From Hygrocybe punicea (lineage: Eukaryota; Basidiomycota; Agaricomycetes; Agaricales; Hygrophoraceae), in assembly GCA_963556145.1 (NCBI GenBank), contig OY744469.1, forward strand, positions 3,940,767 through 4,004,766: DNA of 64,000 nt, in the 5' to 3' direction. The first letter of the stretch is position 1, and each line of letters starts with the position of its first letter. Under the pieces are notes generated by a model, which saw only the letters and a program-made list of their open reading frames with translations, had not been told where the DNA came from and did no database searches. The translations under genes were made by a program, and so were the position numbers. This document shows, piece after piece, positions 54,632 through 64,000 of the stretch.

Positions 54632-55088
54632 TGGACTATATATTTGTTTGGTTCTTCATAATAATCGACACTCAGCTGGTTCGCCTGCAGTTGAATAGAA
54701 GCGCAACTTTGACCGTGATGGTCCCACATGAAGCATTGGGGTAATATTGCTGACTCACTTCAGGTCCGACCCTTACCTCCAGTCCCCACCAACAGTATCA
54801 GGGCGGAAATGAGTATACGTTTTCATCTCAGAGGTACAGTCATCCATATCATGCTAGCGCTGGAAATACTGACTTCCTCGGCTTTAGTCAAGGCCTTGGA
54901 TCTCCCTAACTATCACACTGTTGGTGGAAGAGAATACAGAAACACTTGTCATCGAGAAGAATAAAAATAGTAGTCTGTGTTACACTAAGGAATCCTTAAC
55001 TATGCTACTGTTGGCAGGGGCTGCTAGAAAGTCAAAAAACGGTAAACGCTACAACAAATACCAATATGTCAATTGACAATATAGGATG
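54632..55088. other. Intergenic, no supported gene
   Basis: A 78-codon ORF at 54728-54964 has no recognisable domain. The GH20 pseudogene and the next gene converge here. Confidence 0.4.
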
Positions 55089-55879
55089 TCACAGTAATGG
55101 AACACCTACCGAATAGTGAGGAGGGGGACTTGTCTCTTCCATATTTTCCTGCCCTTCAAGTGGAGGAGCTACATCTTCAGGAAGCCCATATGCATATAGG
55201 TAAAATGATTGTGGTGAGAACGCTGCAGAAATGCTGGCCAGTAGTGCTGAGAATGCTGCCGTAATGCTGGCCAGTAGTGATGAGAATGCCATTGAAGGGC
55301 TAGCCAAAAGTGACGAGATTGTTCTTGAAATGCCAGCCAGGAGTATCCAGAGGCGTGACAGGAACCAAAGTGGTCCAATAACGAGCGCATAAGTTGCCAA
55401 GAGGATCTTCGTAATTGCGTTGTGGAATGGTTGGTAGAGTGCGGTGTTGACACCATGACGTGTTGAGATGCTGAAGAATAGGCTCTCGAGACAGAACAAT
55501 GCCATTGAAGTTGATAGTGTGAGGCAGACATACACTGCTTCTGGGGGCACTAGAGGGAGGTAGGGAAAGATTCCCCTATCTGGAAAGCTGAAGGTGAGCT
55601 GTGCAACAAAACCATGCCATTTCACTCACATAGTAGGATAACCAGAGAGATAAAGTTGTAGTTATAGGAAAGGGAGAATAGGAAAATGATGTGGCTGTCA
55701 TCCGGAAAGAGTGGGCACAGGACGCCAGGTGCTAGGAACAGTGTGACAATAGAAATGGCCAATACAACGACTCGCCAGGTACCAAAGAGGGTCGACATTG
55801 GGAGGGATACAATGAAGAGCAGGGTGATGAACAGGGCAAAGTAGGCCACTATGGACTTGTATATGAACATTATTGACAT
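55089..55879 (-). CDS. Small multi-pass membrane protein of unknown function
   Basis: The start ATG at 55879 (MSIMFIYKSIV) is one choice; an in-frame ATG at 55927 is also possible. Exon 1 ends at 55630, intron 55629-55580 (GTGAGT...TTTCCAG, 50 nt), and exon 2 continues in frame (YRGIFPYLPLV) to the stop at 55089. About 250 residues. Hydrophobic segments: YFALFITLLFIVSL, VVVLAISIVTLFLAPGVL, the AVYVCLTLSTSMALF region, and TKILLATYALVIGPLWFL. Near the C-end a 13-residue unit (LLAS-x3-AFS) repeats three times, from a 39-bp DNA repeat. The tail is acidic and Pro-rich. No family was recognised. Probably a real gene, given the good splice sites. Confidence 0.6.
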
Positions 55880-55929
55880 CGTGGTAGTTGTGTTTGAAAG
55901 TGTCTTATTTTTAATAAACAGGACCATAC

Positions 55930-56560
55930 ATCACAACTGCCCATTGACAGACAATGTCAGCACAAACTGAACACTAACAAGGGATCTAGGACAGGCAAAG
56001 AGACGGAGGGTATGTTGAAAGTGAAAGAGGGGTTTGGTGGCCAATAGATGCGAAATTGTAGAATGTGGCATGATGACGGACAGAAGGAAAGAAGGAAGAG
56101 GAAGCGAGACTGAGAGGCCAAGAGGGGATCGCGGGCGCGGTGTATTTGCAGAGGGATGTCATGATCGAAGGGGGGAGGTACGGGAAACAGTGAGTGAGGG
56201 AGTGGATAAAGTGGCGAGGGAAGGCGGGCGGGCTGTTGGAGTGGGGGGAGGTGGATGTAGGTCAGCATCTGACTCGAGAAAGATGCAGGAGGATACCGCC
56301 AAAGCAGCAAGGGAGAGAATAGAGCCCGAGAGGAGAAAGGGCTTGGGTAGCCAGAGATCCCCAAATTACTCCTCCCATTCCTTTCTCCACCAAGACAACG
56401 ACTACAGCTGGACCCTGCTTGCTCCCTTTCGCGACCTGAACTCCTCTCCAAAGCCTCCCACTCACACTCTCCCCGTCCCTCTCTCGTTGTCCCCGCGCCT
56501 CCCTTGCTGTCCTCCCCTCTCCTGATGCACCTCCTCGTCCCCCTCTCAGCCTAGCCCTCT
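55930..56560. other. Intergenic, purine-rich
   Basis: AG-rich on the + strand. ORFs on both strands have biased composition and no domain. It may hold promoters for the neighbours. Confidence 0.4.
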
Positions 56561-57550
56561 TCCCCCATACGCGTCCCCAACCTGTCGCTCCTCCCGCTTC
56601 CCGTCCTTCTCCAGTGCACTGGGCTTCAGCAACGCTGTCTACATCCCAGACCAGCACCCAAACCACAACCACGACTTTCCACCTTTCCTCAAAATCGATC
56701 TCAGCACACTCCAACCCTCTCCCCGTCCTCCACCTTTGACTCCTTCTCCTCATGCGACCTCGATGACGACCACATCCCTCTCCCGTCACTCCTGACAACA
56801 ACAACTCCGATCTCAACCCACCCACAGGTTGAGGAGGCGATGGTCGACATCGGCGGAACCGAGGAGAGGCGAGTCTGGTCTGTCTGGTAAGAGAGCTAGG
56901 ATCGATGGGGGTGTCGTCGAGCGCTATCTATGTGTTCCTGTGCCGTCCGATTGGGTCCGGGCCTGAGACGGTGCTATATGTCGTGACAAATGTTGGAGAA
57001 GAGAGAGAACACTCTTGAGCGCTTGAGCCTCGTGTCGAGTGGGAATGTCGGTCTGTTGGACTAGCTTGTTGGCCTTTGTCACTCTGACAGAGATGGCGGG
57101 ATTGCGAGGGGTGTAGGTGCCCGACGATACTTTGCGCGAACGCGATCCTTGCCGAATGGTTGTCGCGTAGCGCTAGGGTTAGGGTGTTCCGGCCGGAACT
57201 AAGCACCCTAACCCTACATCCTCCTCCTAACATCAGCCCGTGGAACTCAAATCTCTACACTCGGCAGCCACATTCCCAGTCCCCTTCTCTCCTCCTCCTC
57301 CCCCTCCTCCACCAGTAGAATTTCAATCCGACAACTGCTTCATCATAGAGCTTGCAGCTGCCACAAGCCAAGCCCTCGCTCCCACAAGCGAGTCTCCGCG
57401 CAACCCAGGCATCAAAGGAGATGCGCAAAATGATGGGTGCCTTTCGACTGAACCCGTTCGCGCTGGACACAGTGCAGTCCCTCTCTCCTGGTACGGTGGC
57501 AAAGCTCGTCCGCTCGAGGTGGAGCCCCTCATATTCGAGTTCCAGCTTGA
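56561..57550 (+). pseudogene. Conserved-looking Pro/Ser-rich protein, probably broken
   Basis: The + strand shows LPPYASPT and ALGFSNAVYIPDQ (about 56557-56650), then an AG|GT-flanked exon ending EERRVWSVW (56829-56888). Further on come KEMRKMMGAFRLNPFALD (about 57415-57470) and PLEVEPLIFEFQLD (about 57510-57553). I recall this ordered set from uncharacterised mushroom proteins. Here the last two motifs lie in different frames 40 bases apart, and the upstream part runs into TGA. So it looks frameshifted, unless small introns were missed. No function is known to me. Confidence 0.35.
57174..57216. repeat. Telomere-like inverted repeat
   Basis: TAGGGTTAGGGTG (57174-57186) and its exact reverse complement (57204-57216) flank TTCCGGCCGGAA, itself a palindrome. 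TTAGGG is the usual telomere unit in many basidiomycetes. Confidence 0.85.
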
Positions 57551-57554
57551 CTGG

Positions 57555-58230
57555 TTACGACAACGAGGACGACCCCTCAGAATATTCTCTGGTCTTTGAC
57601 ATCGACACCGACACACCGAGGTCGGCCTTGACCGTAGCGGTGACAGCGTTGGGCAAGGAAAGCGTCGCTGTGATTGCACGGTCCACTAGGCTAGGGGTCG
57701 ACGGTACTTTCGATGGCACCAATATCGGGATCGCGTCGATCACGGAGGTGGGATCGGAGGATGTGAGGTAATGAATGCAGTTGAGGGTGTAACCTGTCAA
57801 AAATCAAAAGACACGCCGTTACGGGTTTTGTCTTCTTTAGACAGTTGAGAGGACTCACAGCCCATATCCATCATGGCGCCTCCGCCCAAAGAATAATTGT
57901 ACCTAATATCATCTAGTTTGAACAAGATGTTAGGAATGGATAAGCTGGCGGAGATGCTTTTGATGGCGCCTAGGTCGCCGCTGTCCAAAATGCGTTTCAC
58001 TCGTTGAATAGCAGGGTGAAACCTGAGGCGTGTTGATTCTGAATCCCCACATCAACCGAACATACGTACCTGTAGTGAAAGGCCTCGAGGAGGACCAACC
58101 CTTTGCATTCCGAAAGCTCGAACATTTTTCGCGTCTCTTCTGCGGTATTGGACGACGGCTTCTCGAGAAGGACGTGCTTTCCGGCGGCAAGGGCCTTCAT
58201 GGTCCATTCATAATGAAGTCCTTTTGGGAG
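57555..58230 (-). pseudogene. Gfo/Idh/MocA-type oxidoreductase, C-terminal part
   Basis: An exon starts at 58230 after TCCGTAG ([27 protein letters not shown]). Intron 58069-58023, then FHPAIQRVKRILDSGDLGAIKSI and GGGAMMDMG. Intron 57858-57794, then CYTLNCIHYLTSSDP to the stop at 57555. Both introns keep frame. Known: EKP in the Rossmann domain and the GGGAxxDxG motif mark this NAD(P)-dependent sugar/diol dehydrogenase family. The N-terminal NAD-binding part is not upstream on this strand. A matching N-terminal piece lies on the opposite strand at 58310-58481. The C-end looks short for the family. Confidence 0.75.
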
Positions 58231-58309
58231 CTACGGATAAGAAAAACACATTATCAACGATCTTGCGATGCTAGAGGAGATCGTACGGGGTTGTATACAG
58301 CATCAATCT

Positions 58310-58483
58310 CGGAATCATTCAACAGTTCTGGATGAGACATTATCGGGTTCACAAGTCGTTCAACTGTACCCCGAGGCTGTCGTATGTGCCGTCGCAGCAC
58401 GGGACAAAGCTCGGGCAGCAGCGTTCGCAAAGAAGTATGGGATCCCTAAAGTGTACGGTGGAACAAACGGGTATCAAGGTGTG
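58310..58483 (+). pseudogene. Gfo/Idh/MocA-type oxidoreductase, N-terminal piece, inverted
   Basis: YPEAVVCAVAARDKARAAAFAKKYG then IPKVYGGTNGYQ, followed by GTGTGTGG, a possible 5' splice site. In this family that segment comes just before the ...[26 protein letters not shown] region, which is found on the other strand starting at 58230. So the two pieces are halves of one gene in opposite orientation. The first Rossmann GxGxxA motif is not seen. Confidence 0.65.
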
Positions 58484-58499
58484 TGGAGTTCAAGTGGCT

Positions 58500-58899
58500 G
58501 ACAGCAGGCGATATCAGCGGAACGGGGGCAATGGCAGCTGCACCTAGAATTCCGAATCTGATGGGTTCGCTATCACTGGTTGGCCCAGGGTACGTTCAGC
58601 AAGTTTACATATGTATTACAGTCACTGACAGTGTACCCGTTTTATAAGCGCGAACATAACGCTGTAAAAAAATTCCAAAAACGATGAGCTGCCAGGACTA
58701 GTGTTAGAAGTTGTGTTAGAAACCCGACCTGAAGCCTTTAAGTCGCCTTTAAGTTGTGTGAATACAGCACACCGCGAGTGGACGCCAAGAGCGATTTGCT
58801 CTCCAGTACAACGTACAGAACCAAGGTTTGTGGCTTGCCAGTTCCTGCGAACGTCGTCGCTGAACCCAGAAGTGGTTTCTCTTAGAAGTCTTGTTCACA
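58500..58899. other. Intergenic before PAF1
   Basis: No domain is seen. It probably contains the PAF1 promoter; no TATA box is obvious. Confidence 0.4.
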
Positions 58900-60544
58900 A
58901 TGAGCTTGAAGAAAAGGTCAGAACCGTTGAAATCTATCCCTCTGACGTTCACTGAACAAAATCACTTCATTCTTCACAGCAAACTCGACCTTCTAGTTCG
59001 TGTCCGGTTACTCCGGTACCAATCCCCTTCCTTCCCCGCCATGTCCCCCAAAACTGCTCGACATCCCAACGAATCCCATCCGTTATGCCTGTCCAGAATT
59101 TCTCAATGCCATCGCGAACAACACACCGCTACCCATGATCGTAGATGCCGAGTGTGGCATGCCACTGGACTTGGGGAGATGGGAATGCCTGTGGGAAGAG
59201 GATGCTGACGACTCCTGTACATTGGTGTCCCCCACAACATCTTTTCTCGACTCGGTGCTGATGCTACGGTGTATTTTGGTGTTGCAGCATTAAATCCGGA
59301 CCCGACACATCTGCCAATACTTGATCCAAAAGATGCGTTTCTGCTTGGCGACCCAACCGCGTCAGGATCTTATATAAACGGGGGCCACTCTGGTTCTAGT
59401 AGTGGCCCTCCTACTCCTGCGCCGGTACACGTTCCTTGGTTACGCAAAACCGAGTACATTAGCAGGGAAGGGGTCCAACGATCTTCAGCACAAGAGCCGT
59501 ACGTCTCGTTTCTTCTCGTCCGTGCGACTACCTCTTAACTATTCAATTGTACCAGAAAACAAACATTATCTACCGCCATAGACGTCTCTCCCGCTGCGCA
59601 AATCCGTGACATCGAAGCGTCCTTCGTGGCCTGCAATGACTCATTCTCCCTCACCTCCCTCCACCATCCCAACAAACCTAAAGTCACTGCCGTCGAATCT
59701 TTCGAGATCTTGCCTGATGCTGATATCTGGGCCAATGCATACGATTTATTCCGATTTTCTGAACGGCCCGGAGAACGACCAGTTGATGTTGTGCGTCACG
59801 GACCTATTTTGAAAGCCGTCGCGGTAGATTGGAATTGACCGATGGATATTTCTCAAACACAGATTAGATTGTGCCATCCTACGGCCCATGAAAGCAGACG
59901 GCGATCATTTCCTTGCCTACTATCTGACGCCAGACGACGAGTCAGCCCTCAATTTCAAGACTGCACGATTCGAACAAGCTCCTTACGAGGTGGGAGAAAA
60001 TCAAGAGGCAAGCTTTACACTATGCGAGGCCTGTGTAATCACTTATCCTTCTTTTTGTTCGCAGCCAACTCTCTTTAACTTCGTACGAGATTACGAGACG
60101 GTGAAAGTCGAACAAGAAGTCTCGAACGAGTTCTTGCTAGTTTTGGACGATGGGGGTTCCGACATGGATACCAGAATTGCGGACGCAAGCAACACGACCC
60201 CACAGCGGAAAGGGAGAGGCGCCTATTACAAAAACATCGAGAGAAAGATGATTCTGAAAAAGAAACGTGTCAATGTGAGTTCCCCGCTGCTCCGCTCGTT
60301 TCAAGAATAATGACTTGCAACACGTTCTCTGCTTTGCCATCAGGCACACGAGTCATACCCAAATAAATGGGACATTATTCAGTTGACGCATGTCGCGATG
60401 AGTAATGAAGAGGAAGAAGAACGCGATGACCTGCTGACAGAAGTTATCGACCCGATGTTTATGCGTGGAGGTGAACTGGATGCCGATGGCGAGGTGGAGC
60501 CCGATGAAGGAACTGCGAGAGAAAGAGAAGTGGACATATTGTAG
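58900..60544 (+). CDS. PAF1: PAF1 subunit of the RNA polymerase II-associated Paf1 complex
   Basis: Role: nuclear scaffold of the Paf1 complex, which travels with Pol II and supports histone marks and elongation. The start is MSLKK, then intron 58917-58979, then SKLDLLVRVR. Introns 59217-59287, 59499-59555 and 60275-60343 fit exactly; two more lie near 59790-59867 and 60045-60062. Family blocks seen: CPPKLLDIPTNPIRYACPEFL, MPLDLGRWECLW, LLGDPTASGSY, WLRKTEYISRE, DIWANAYDLFRFSERPGE, YYLTPDDE, FNFVRDYETVKVEQE. The tail is acidic. Odd: after VRVR one extra T (about 59007) shifts the frame before YSGTNPLP, and the splice near 59790 is not clean. Either there are sequence errors or this copy is damaged. 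Confidence 0.85.
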
Positions 60545-60755
60545 TTGATTTGCTCATTGTTAACCCTGAGTGTGAAATATTACAATCTTTTACTGCGCGA
60601 AAGAAGACAGTGTTAATATTGTTCTAATCTTTAATGCTGGCTTCATTCAGTGTGAAAGAGAAACTGAGGGTGATAGTGGTGTTATTTGAATGAATGGACA
60701 AGGCAAGCCAGTCATGGCAACAAATCCATATGACCCATACGACGTTGTCGTCAGA

Positions 60756-61318
60756 CTATGCCTCAGTGAGTTCACGTAACCGACGAACGGTACTGGGAGG
60801 ACAAAGACGCATCAATAGAAGTATTACACGCTTACGACATATGAACATACCTGCGAACAGTCGCTGCTGCTGTTGTCGCCACCGTCCATGCACCCCCAGC
60901 AATAACCTTTTTGCACGAGCTGCAGTTCCAAATACCGACGGCAGTTCTCTTGACCGAGTCCTAGAGGGATCCGCTAGGCGTCAGCAATAGCTTTGATACA
61001 AGCAAGTGCGCCTCCCGACTTGCCTTGCCACAAAAGGTACAGGTATACCGCGCATGCTGCGAAATTTCCATCTGCAGAAACGACATTAGCATTCCAACAG
61101 ACCCATAAGAACAAGTTTTACACACCTTTTTAACCTGCTTTCGCAGGGAGGCACCATAGCGCTGTGGAGAGGACTAAGCTTCCTCCGAGTCTTTCAAGAG
61201 TGCGTTACTCACAGTACCATACTTTCCAGTGATCCCGACCTTTCTGGTGCGTTTCGTCTGGAACGAGGTATAATTCATTAATCCAATGATCTGAACATGC
61301 ATACTATTTGCTCACCAT
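60756..61318 (-). CDS. RPL43: 60S ribosomal protein eL43 (L37a/L43)
   Basis: Six exons: 61318-61316 (only the ATG), 61257-61213, 61161-61126, 61071-61024, 60960-60851, 60792-60756. All phases fit, giving 92 residues, the usual size. Sequence: [58 protein letters not shown], then the GGAWT...RRLREL tail. The four Cys (CTFC, CSSC) make the zinc site. The fourth intron (61023-60961) begins GC (GCAAGT) and not GT. A start codon alone in exon 1 is common in ribosomal protein genes. It faces PAF1 tail to tail (211 bp between stop codons). Confidence 0.95.
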
Positions 61319-61431
61319 CTCTGGGATATCAGTGCTGTTGCAGTCGAATCCAGTGAAGGCTTTTACTATACGCCAAAAGCGTGGGCAAAATCTTCCAAGA
61401 CTATACAGCTACAAGCCACCACAATGGAATT

Positions 61432-61532
61432 TCAGATAGTAATCCCCTATCAGATAGTAATATTTCAGACAGTAATCCCTCTATCAGATAGTAATCCCTC
61501 TATCAGATAGTAATCCCTCTATAAACAGGCTG
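61432..61532 (+). repeat. About 19-bp tandem repeat upstream of RPL43
   Basis: TCAGATAGTAATCCCTCTA in about five imperfect copies. It lies 110-210 bp before the RPL43 start, between RPL43 and the 3' end of the TMEM97-like gene. Confidence 0.85.
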
Positions 61533-61702
61533 ACGGTGCCAATCACCACCAGTCGAGGTTGGCGGGAAATAAGGATCACTGTAGCTCTCTGCGAACAAGG
61601 CTGCCTTCCCGTCTCTTGATCCCCTTCTCATAATAACCAGAGATATGGCGTCTGGTATATATATATGTATAAAAGGTCCAGCGTATACTCTATATATCGT
61701 AT

Positions 61703-62438
61703 TTACTTGACTTTCTCGACGTTTTGGGTGTTGATTCCCAATCGAATCAAGCCCAATATGCGTGCGGCCATATCTAATGTCATGATCAGAGGCACCAGGA
61801 GAAACGGGATATAACTGGATAGTAACAATAAACGCTGATGGGGGGTGATCAGAGCAACTCCCTTCCTGACAATCTCAGAGGAGGCCACGGGTGTTGTTAG
61901 GATTACAAAAAGGCAGGGTAGAGTGGTTGTCGTTGTTGATGCGGCGTAAACCAAGAGTAGGACATAGATCAAACGAGAGTCTGCCGGGAATCAAAATGTT
62001 CAAACGCATCGCAACAAGTAGTGGCAGACGCACTTTGCCAGAGACCGCGCATTCCCAGAATAAATACAGGAAGTTGGAAGAGCCTGAAGAACAAGATGAA
62101 TCGTTTGAGTTGGACCACAGGGGAACGACTTACGCCTCTAGATATAGGAATGACTTGAACCAAATAAAATGGTTGTTATTCCCAAAGTACCCCATCAACC
62201 CACCGAGGAGTGGGTCGTTAGATATCTGTATGTAGTATTCCGGAAGCTTTCGGATGACTTCAGGGACTATCCAAGATGGATATAAATATTGCAGGTCGAT
62301 CAGAAGAGTCGCAAAGATATGACTCTTTACTAACAATTTCAGCGGTGCAATGAGTGCGAGCGAACTCGAATTACTCACAAGAAAAAATGAGAAATAAAAC
62401 AAATCCAGAGGGCGAGACATAATGGATGTTTTTGCCAT
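61703..62438 (-). CDS. EXPERA-domain (TMEM97/sigma-2 receptor-like) membrane protein
   Basis: Four exons: 62438-62379, 62324-62134, 62083-62034, 61980-61703. All junctions are in phase, giving 192 residues. Introns 62378-62325, 62133-62084 and 62033-61981 start GTGAGT, GTAAGT and GTGCGT. Four hydrophobic segments are present. Family-like blocks: SRPLDLFYFSFFLSHIFATLL, LYPSWIVP, NDPL, LFQLPVFILG, YAASTTTTTLPCL. Known: EXPERA proteins sit in the ER or lysosomal membrane and bind sterols or act in sterol/lipid handling. The start could also be the ATG at 62420. It is divergent from TRM82 with 52 bp between start codons. Confidence 0.8.
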
Positions 62439-62490
62439 GATTTTGGGAGTGATTTTGCTGTCACGAACCGTCACACTTCACGCGTCATGT
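62439..62490. promoter_or_regulatory. 52-bp shared region between two divergent starts
   Basis: It lies between the TMEM97-like ATG (62438, minus) and the TRM82 ATG (62491, plus). Promoter and 5' UTR elements of both genes must overlap into each other's transcribed sequence. No TATA box is seen. Confidence 0.5.
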
Positions 62491-64000
62491 ATGAATGTGA
62501 CCAAAACCCTAACCTCAATCTCATTCAAGAGCGATGTCAGTTTTCCCTCATTCACGATTGTGGGTGAGCTCTTGCCGGTCGGTCGTGATCTCTGGCCCGC
62601 ATATCCAGATTTTGAATACGCTGTACGTATTATTTAATACATCGTCCCTTTGATAATTGATGAGTTGAATGATGAGAGTAGGACTGGAGATATCATCTAC
62701 TCAACGCTACGTTTGACAGCAGACGACCAACATTGGTTGCTCAAGTCTGGTCCTGTGCGCTGCGCAGCGGTAGATACATCTGGAAAATATCTTTCTACAG
62801 TAGGAGATGATAAAAAGCTAAAGGTATGGAGCACGGATGATTTACAGTTGCTAAATACGAGGTGTGTCCACTGTTTATCAGTATATCTATCTCATATGGT
62901 GAACTGATTTGGCACCAGGGAGCTTCCAAAAAGACCAACTGCCATTAGATTTACTCAAGATAGCCAAACAATGCTTGTGTCTGATAAATTTGGTGACGTC
63001 TTTGGGTAATTCGTTAGATTCGTCAATACTACAGTTTTTGAATGGACTTTCTAGCTATTCCCTCCACCACGCCGACCTCTCCGCCTCTTCTGAGAAGGGA
63101 AAGCGCGACGGCCTATCATCACACGAGAATCCATCTGGGGGCCAGCTCATCTTGGGCCATACATCTCTGCTTTCATCGTTTCTCCTAACCTCTGACGAAA
63201 GATATATCATCACAGCTGACAGGGATGAGCACATCAGAGTCAGCTGGTACCCGCAGGGGTACAGCATCGAGAGGTATTGTTTGGGACACGAGAAGTGCGT
63301 GTCGTGGTTTCACACCTCCTAGTGGTCAGTATCGTTGGCTTAACATGCACCTTCAGGTTCGTCTCAGCAATTCACATACCTCCCTTCTCCCCTTCATCAC
63401 TTCTCTCAGGCGGGGGCGATCCAGTGCTCAAAATATGGGATTGGATGTCAGGCGACGTCACAGATGAAATTGAGATATTTGATACAGCTAAGCCATTCAT
63501 AAAGGTGGGAGGCTCAAAACAGATGCAAGGTGACATGGATGGGGATGCGGAAGATACTCTCAGCAGGGGAAAGACGGGGGAAGGGAAGGGAAAGGGAAAA
63601 GGGAAAGGGAAAGGGAAAGGGAAAGGGAAAGGGAAAGGGAAAGGAAAGAATATGGGGTGTCTTAAGGAGCCGCTGGTCGATGAAGGAGAAAACGCACTGC
63701 CGCATGTTAATATTGACGTAGCGTTGGAATCAACGCCGGAGATGAAGGCCAAAGTAGAGGGCGAGGAGCCTGGGACACGGGACGTCGTCCTTGTAGTGCA
63801 CAAAATTGACACGTTGGCCTTGGAGCAAGATCACCACATAGTCTTCAGCGTGGTCGGGTACGTTTCTTTCAACATGGCAATTCCCCCCCCCCCCCTGATG
63901 ACTTTCATCCTTGACAGTGGAACCGCATTGTTTACATGTCCATACCCCGATGGAAATATAGCGCCCATTATCCAAACCTTCGATCTCGGTAAACCTGTCA
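62491..64000 (+). CDS. TRM82: TRM82/WDR4, WD-repeat subunit of tRNA m7G46 methyltransferase, 5' part
   Basis: Role: non-catalytic partner of Trm8; the pair methylates G46 of tRNAs. The start is ATG 62491 (MNVTKTLTSIS). Introns 62623-62677, 62862-62918, 63006-63054, 63295-63356 and 63858-63917 all keep frame; GTGAGC...TATCCAG in the first part may be one more. Family blocks: LLKSGPVRCAAV, RELPKRPTAIRF, DKFGDVFGYSL, GHTSLLSSFLLTSDERYIITADRDEHIRVSWYP, YCLGHEKFVSAIHIP, LLSGGGDPVLKIWDW. A long Gly-Lys insert (63580-63650) comes from GGGAAA repeats. The gene runs off the window. Confidence 0.9.
63575..63650 (+). repeat. GGGAAA hexanucleotide repeat in TRM82
   Basis: About eleven copies of GGGAAA with a few slips, in frame as Gly-Lys. 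It lies between WD repeats, in an acidic linker. Confidence 0.9.

Noticed and set aside
55957..56525. Overlapping 160-codon ORFs on both strands
   Set aside because: Purine-rich composition; no splice sites or motifs.

Overview
The window looks like a repeat-rich stretch of a basidiomycete nuclear genome, most likely an agaricomycete mushroom. The grounds are introns of about 45-63 nt with GT(or GC)-AG ends, mushroom-type gypsy/Ty3, hAT and Tc1/mariner elements, and a compact row of conserved eukaryotic genes at the right end (PAF1, ribosomal protein eL43, an EXPERA/TMEM97-like protein, TRM82). I saw no tRNA, rRNA or CRISPR array. A 200-N scaffold gap lies at 29862-30061.

Layout. 1-1165: tail of a mobile-element-type protein with a ubiquitin-peptidase-like (C19) domain, cut by the window edge. 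About 1188-14189: a decayed gypsy/Ty3 element (gag, protease, RT, RNase H, integrase, chromo-like tail and an ASCH/PUA-like extra domain). It is interrupted by two small DNA transposons (3960-4604 and 8254-9066), and removing either one restores the reading frame. 16084-37128: a very large palindrome with about 6.36-kb arms that carry two dead genes, one of them a Tc1/mariner-like transposase. The palindrome is TA-flanked with matching ends. Its left arm is split by a nested pair of LTR elements: A (17443-24564) contains B (19101-24074). Element B has a sense gag and a three-exon antisense gene encoding a coiled coil plus a Zn(II)2Cys6 domain. 37129-51055: a mosaic of LTR elements, namely a fragment of the first gypsy LTR, two inverted copies of element D, a solo LTR, and full element C (39732-49767) carrying two non-autonomous hAT elements. 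One of the hATs holds pieces of a BiP/Kar2-type Hsp70 gene.

51056-52610 is simple and duplicated sequence. From 52645 on are host genes and host pseudogenes: a broken GH20 hexosaminidase, a small membrane protein, a conserved-looking broken gene, a Gfo/Idh/MocA oxidoreductase whose two halves lie on opposite strands, then PAF1, eL43, the TMEM97-like gene and TRM82. The last two start divergently 52 bp apart.

Recurring themes. Most premature stops in the dead genes fit CGA->TGA or CAA/CAG->TAA/TAG, as expected from methylated-C deamination. The first gypsy, B and C share the same primer-binding-site sequence. Palindromes of three sizes (about 21 kb including nested elements, 813 bp, 64 bp) have a GTTTGCAT motif near their ends and TA at their borders. 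All family assignments come from reading motifs by eye; no database search was run.
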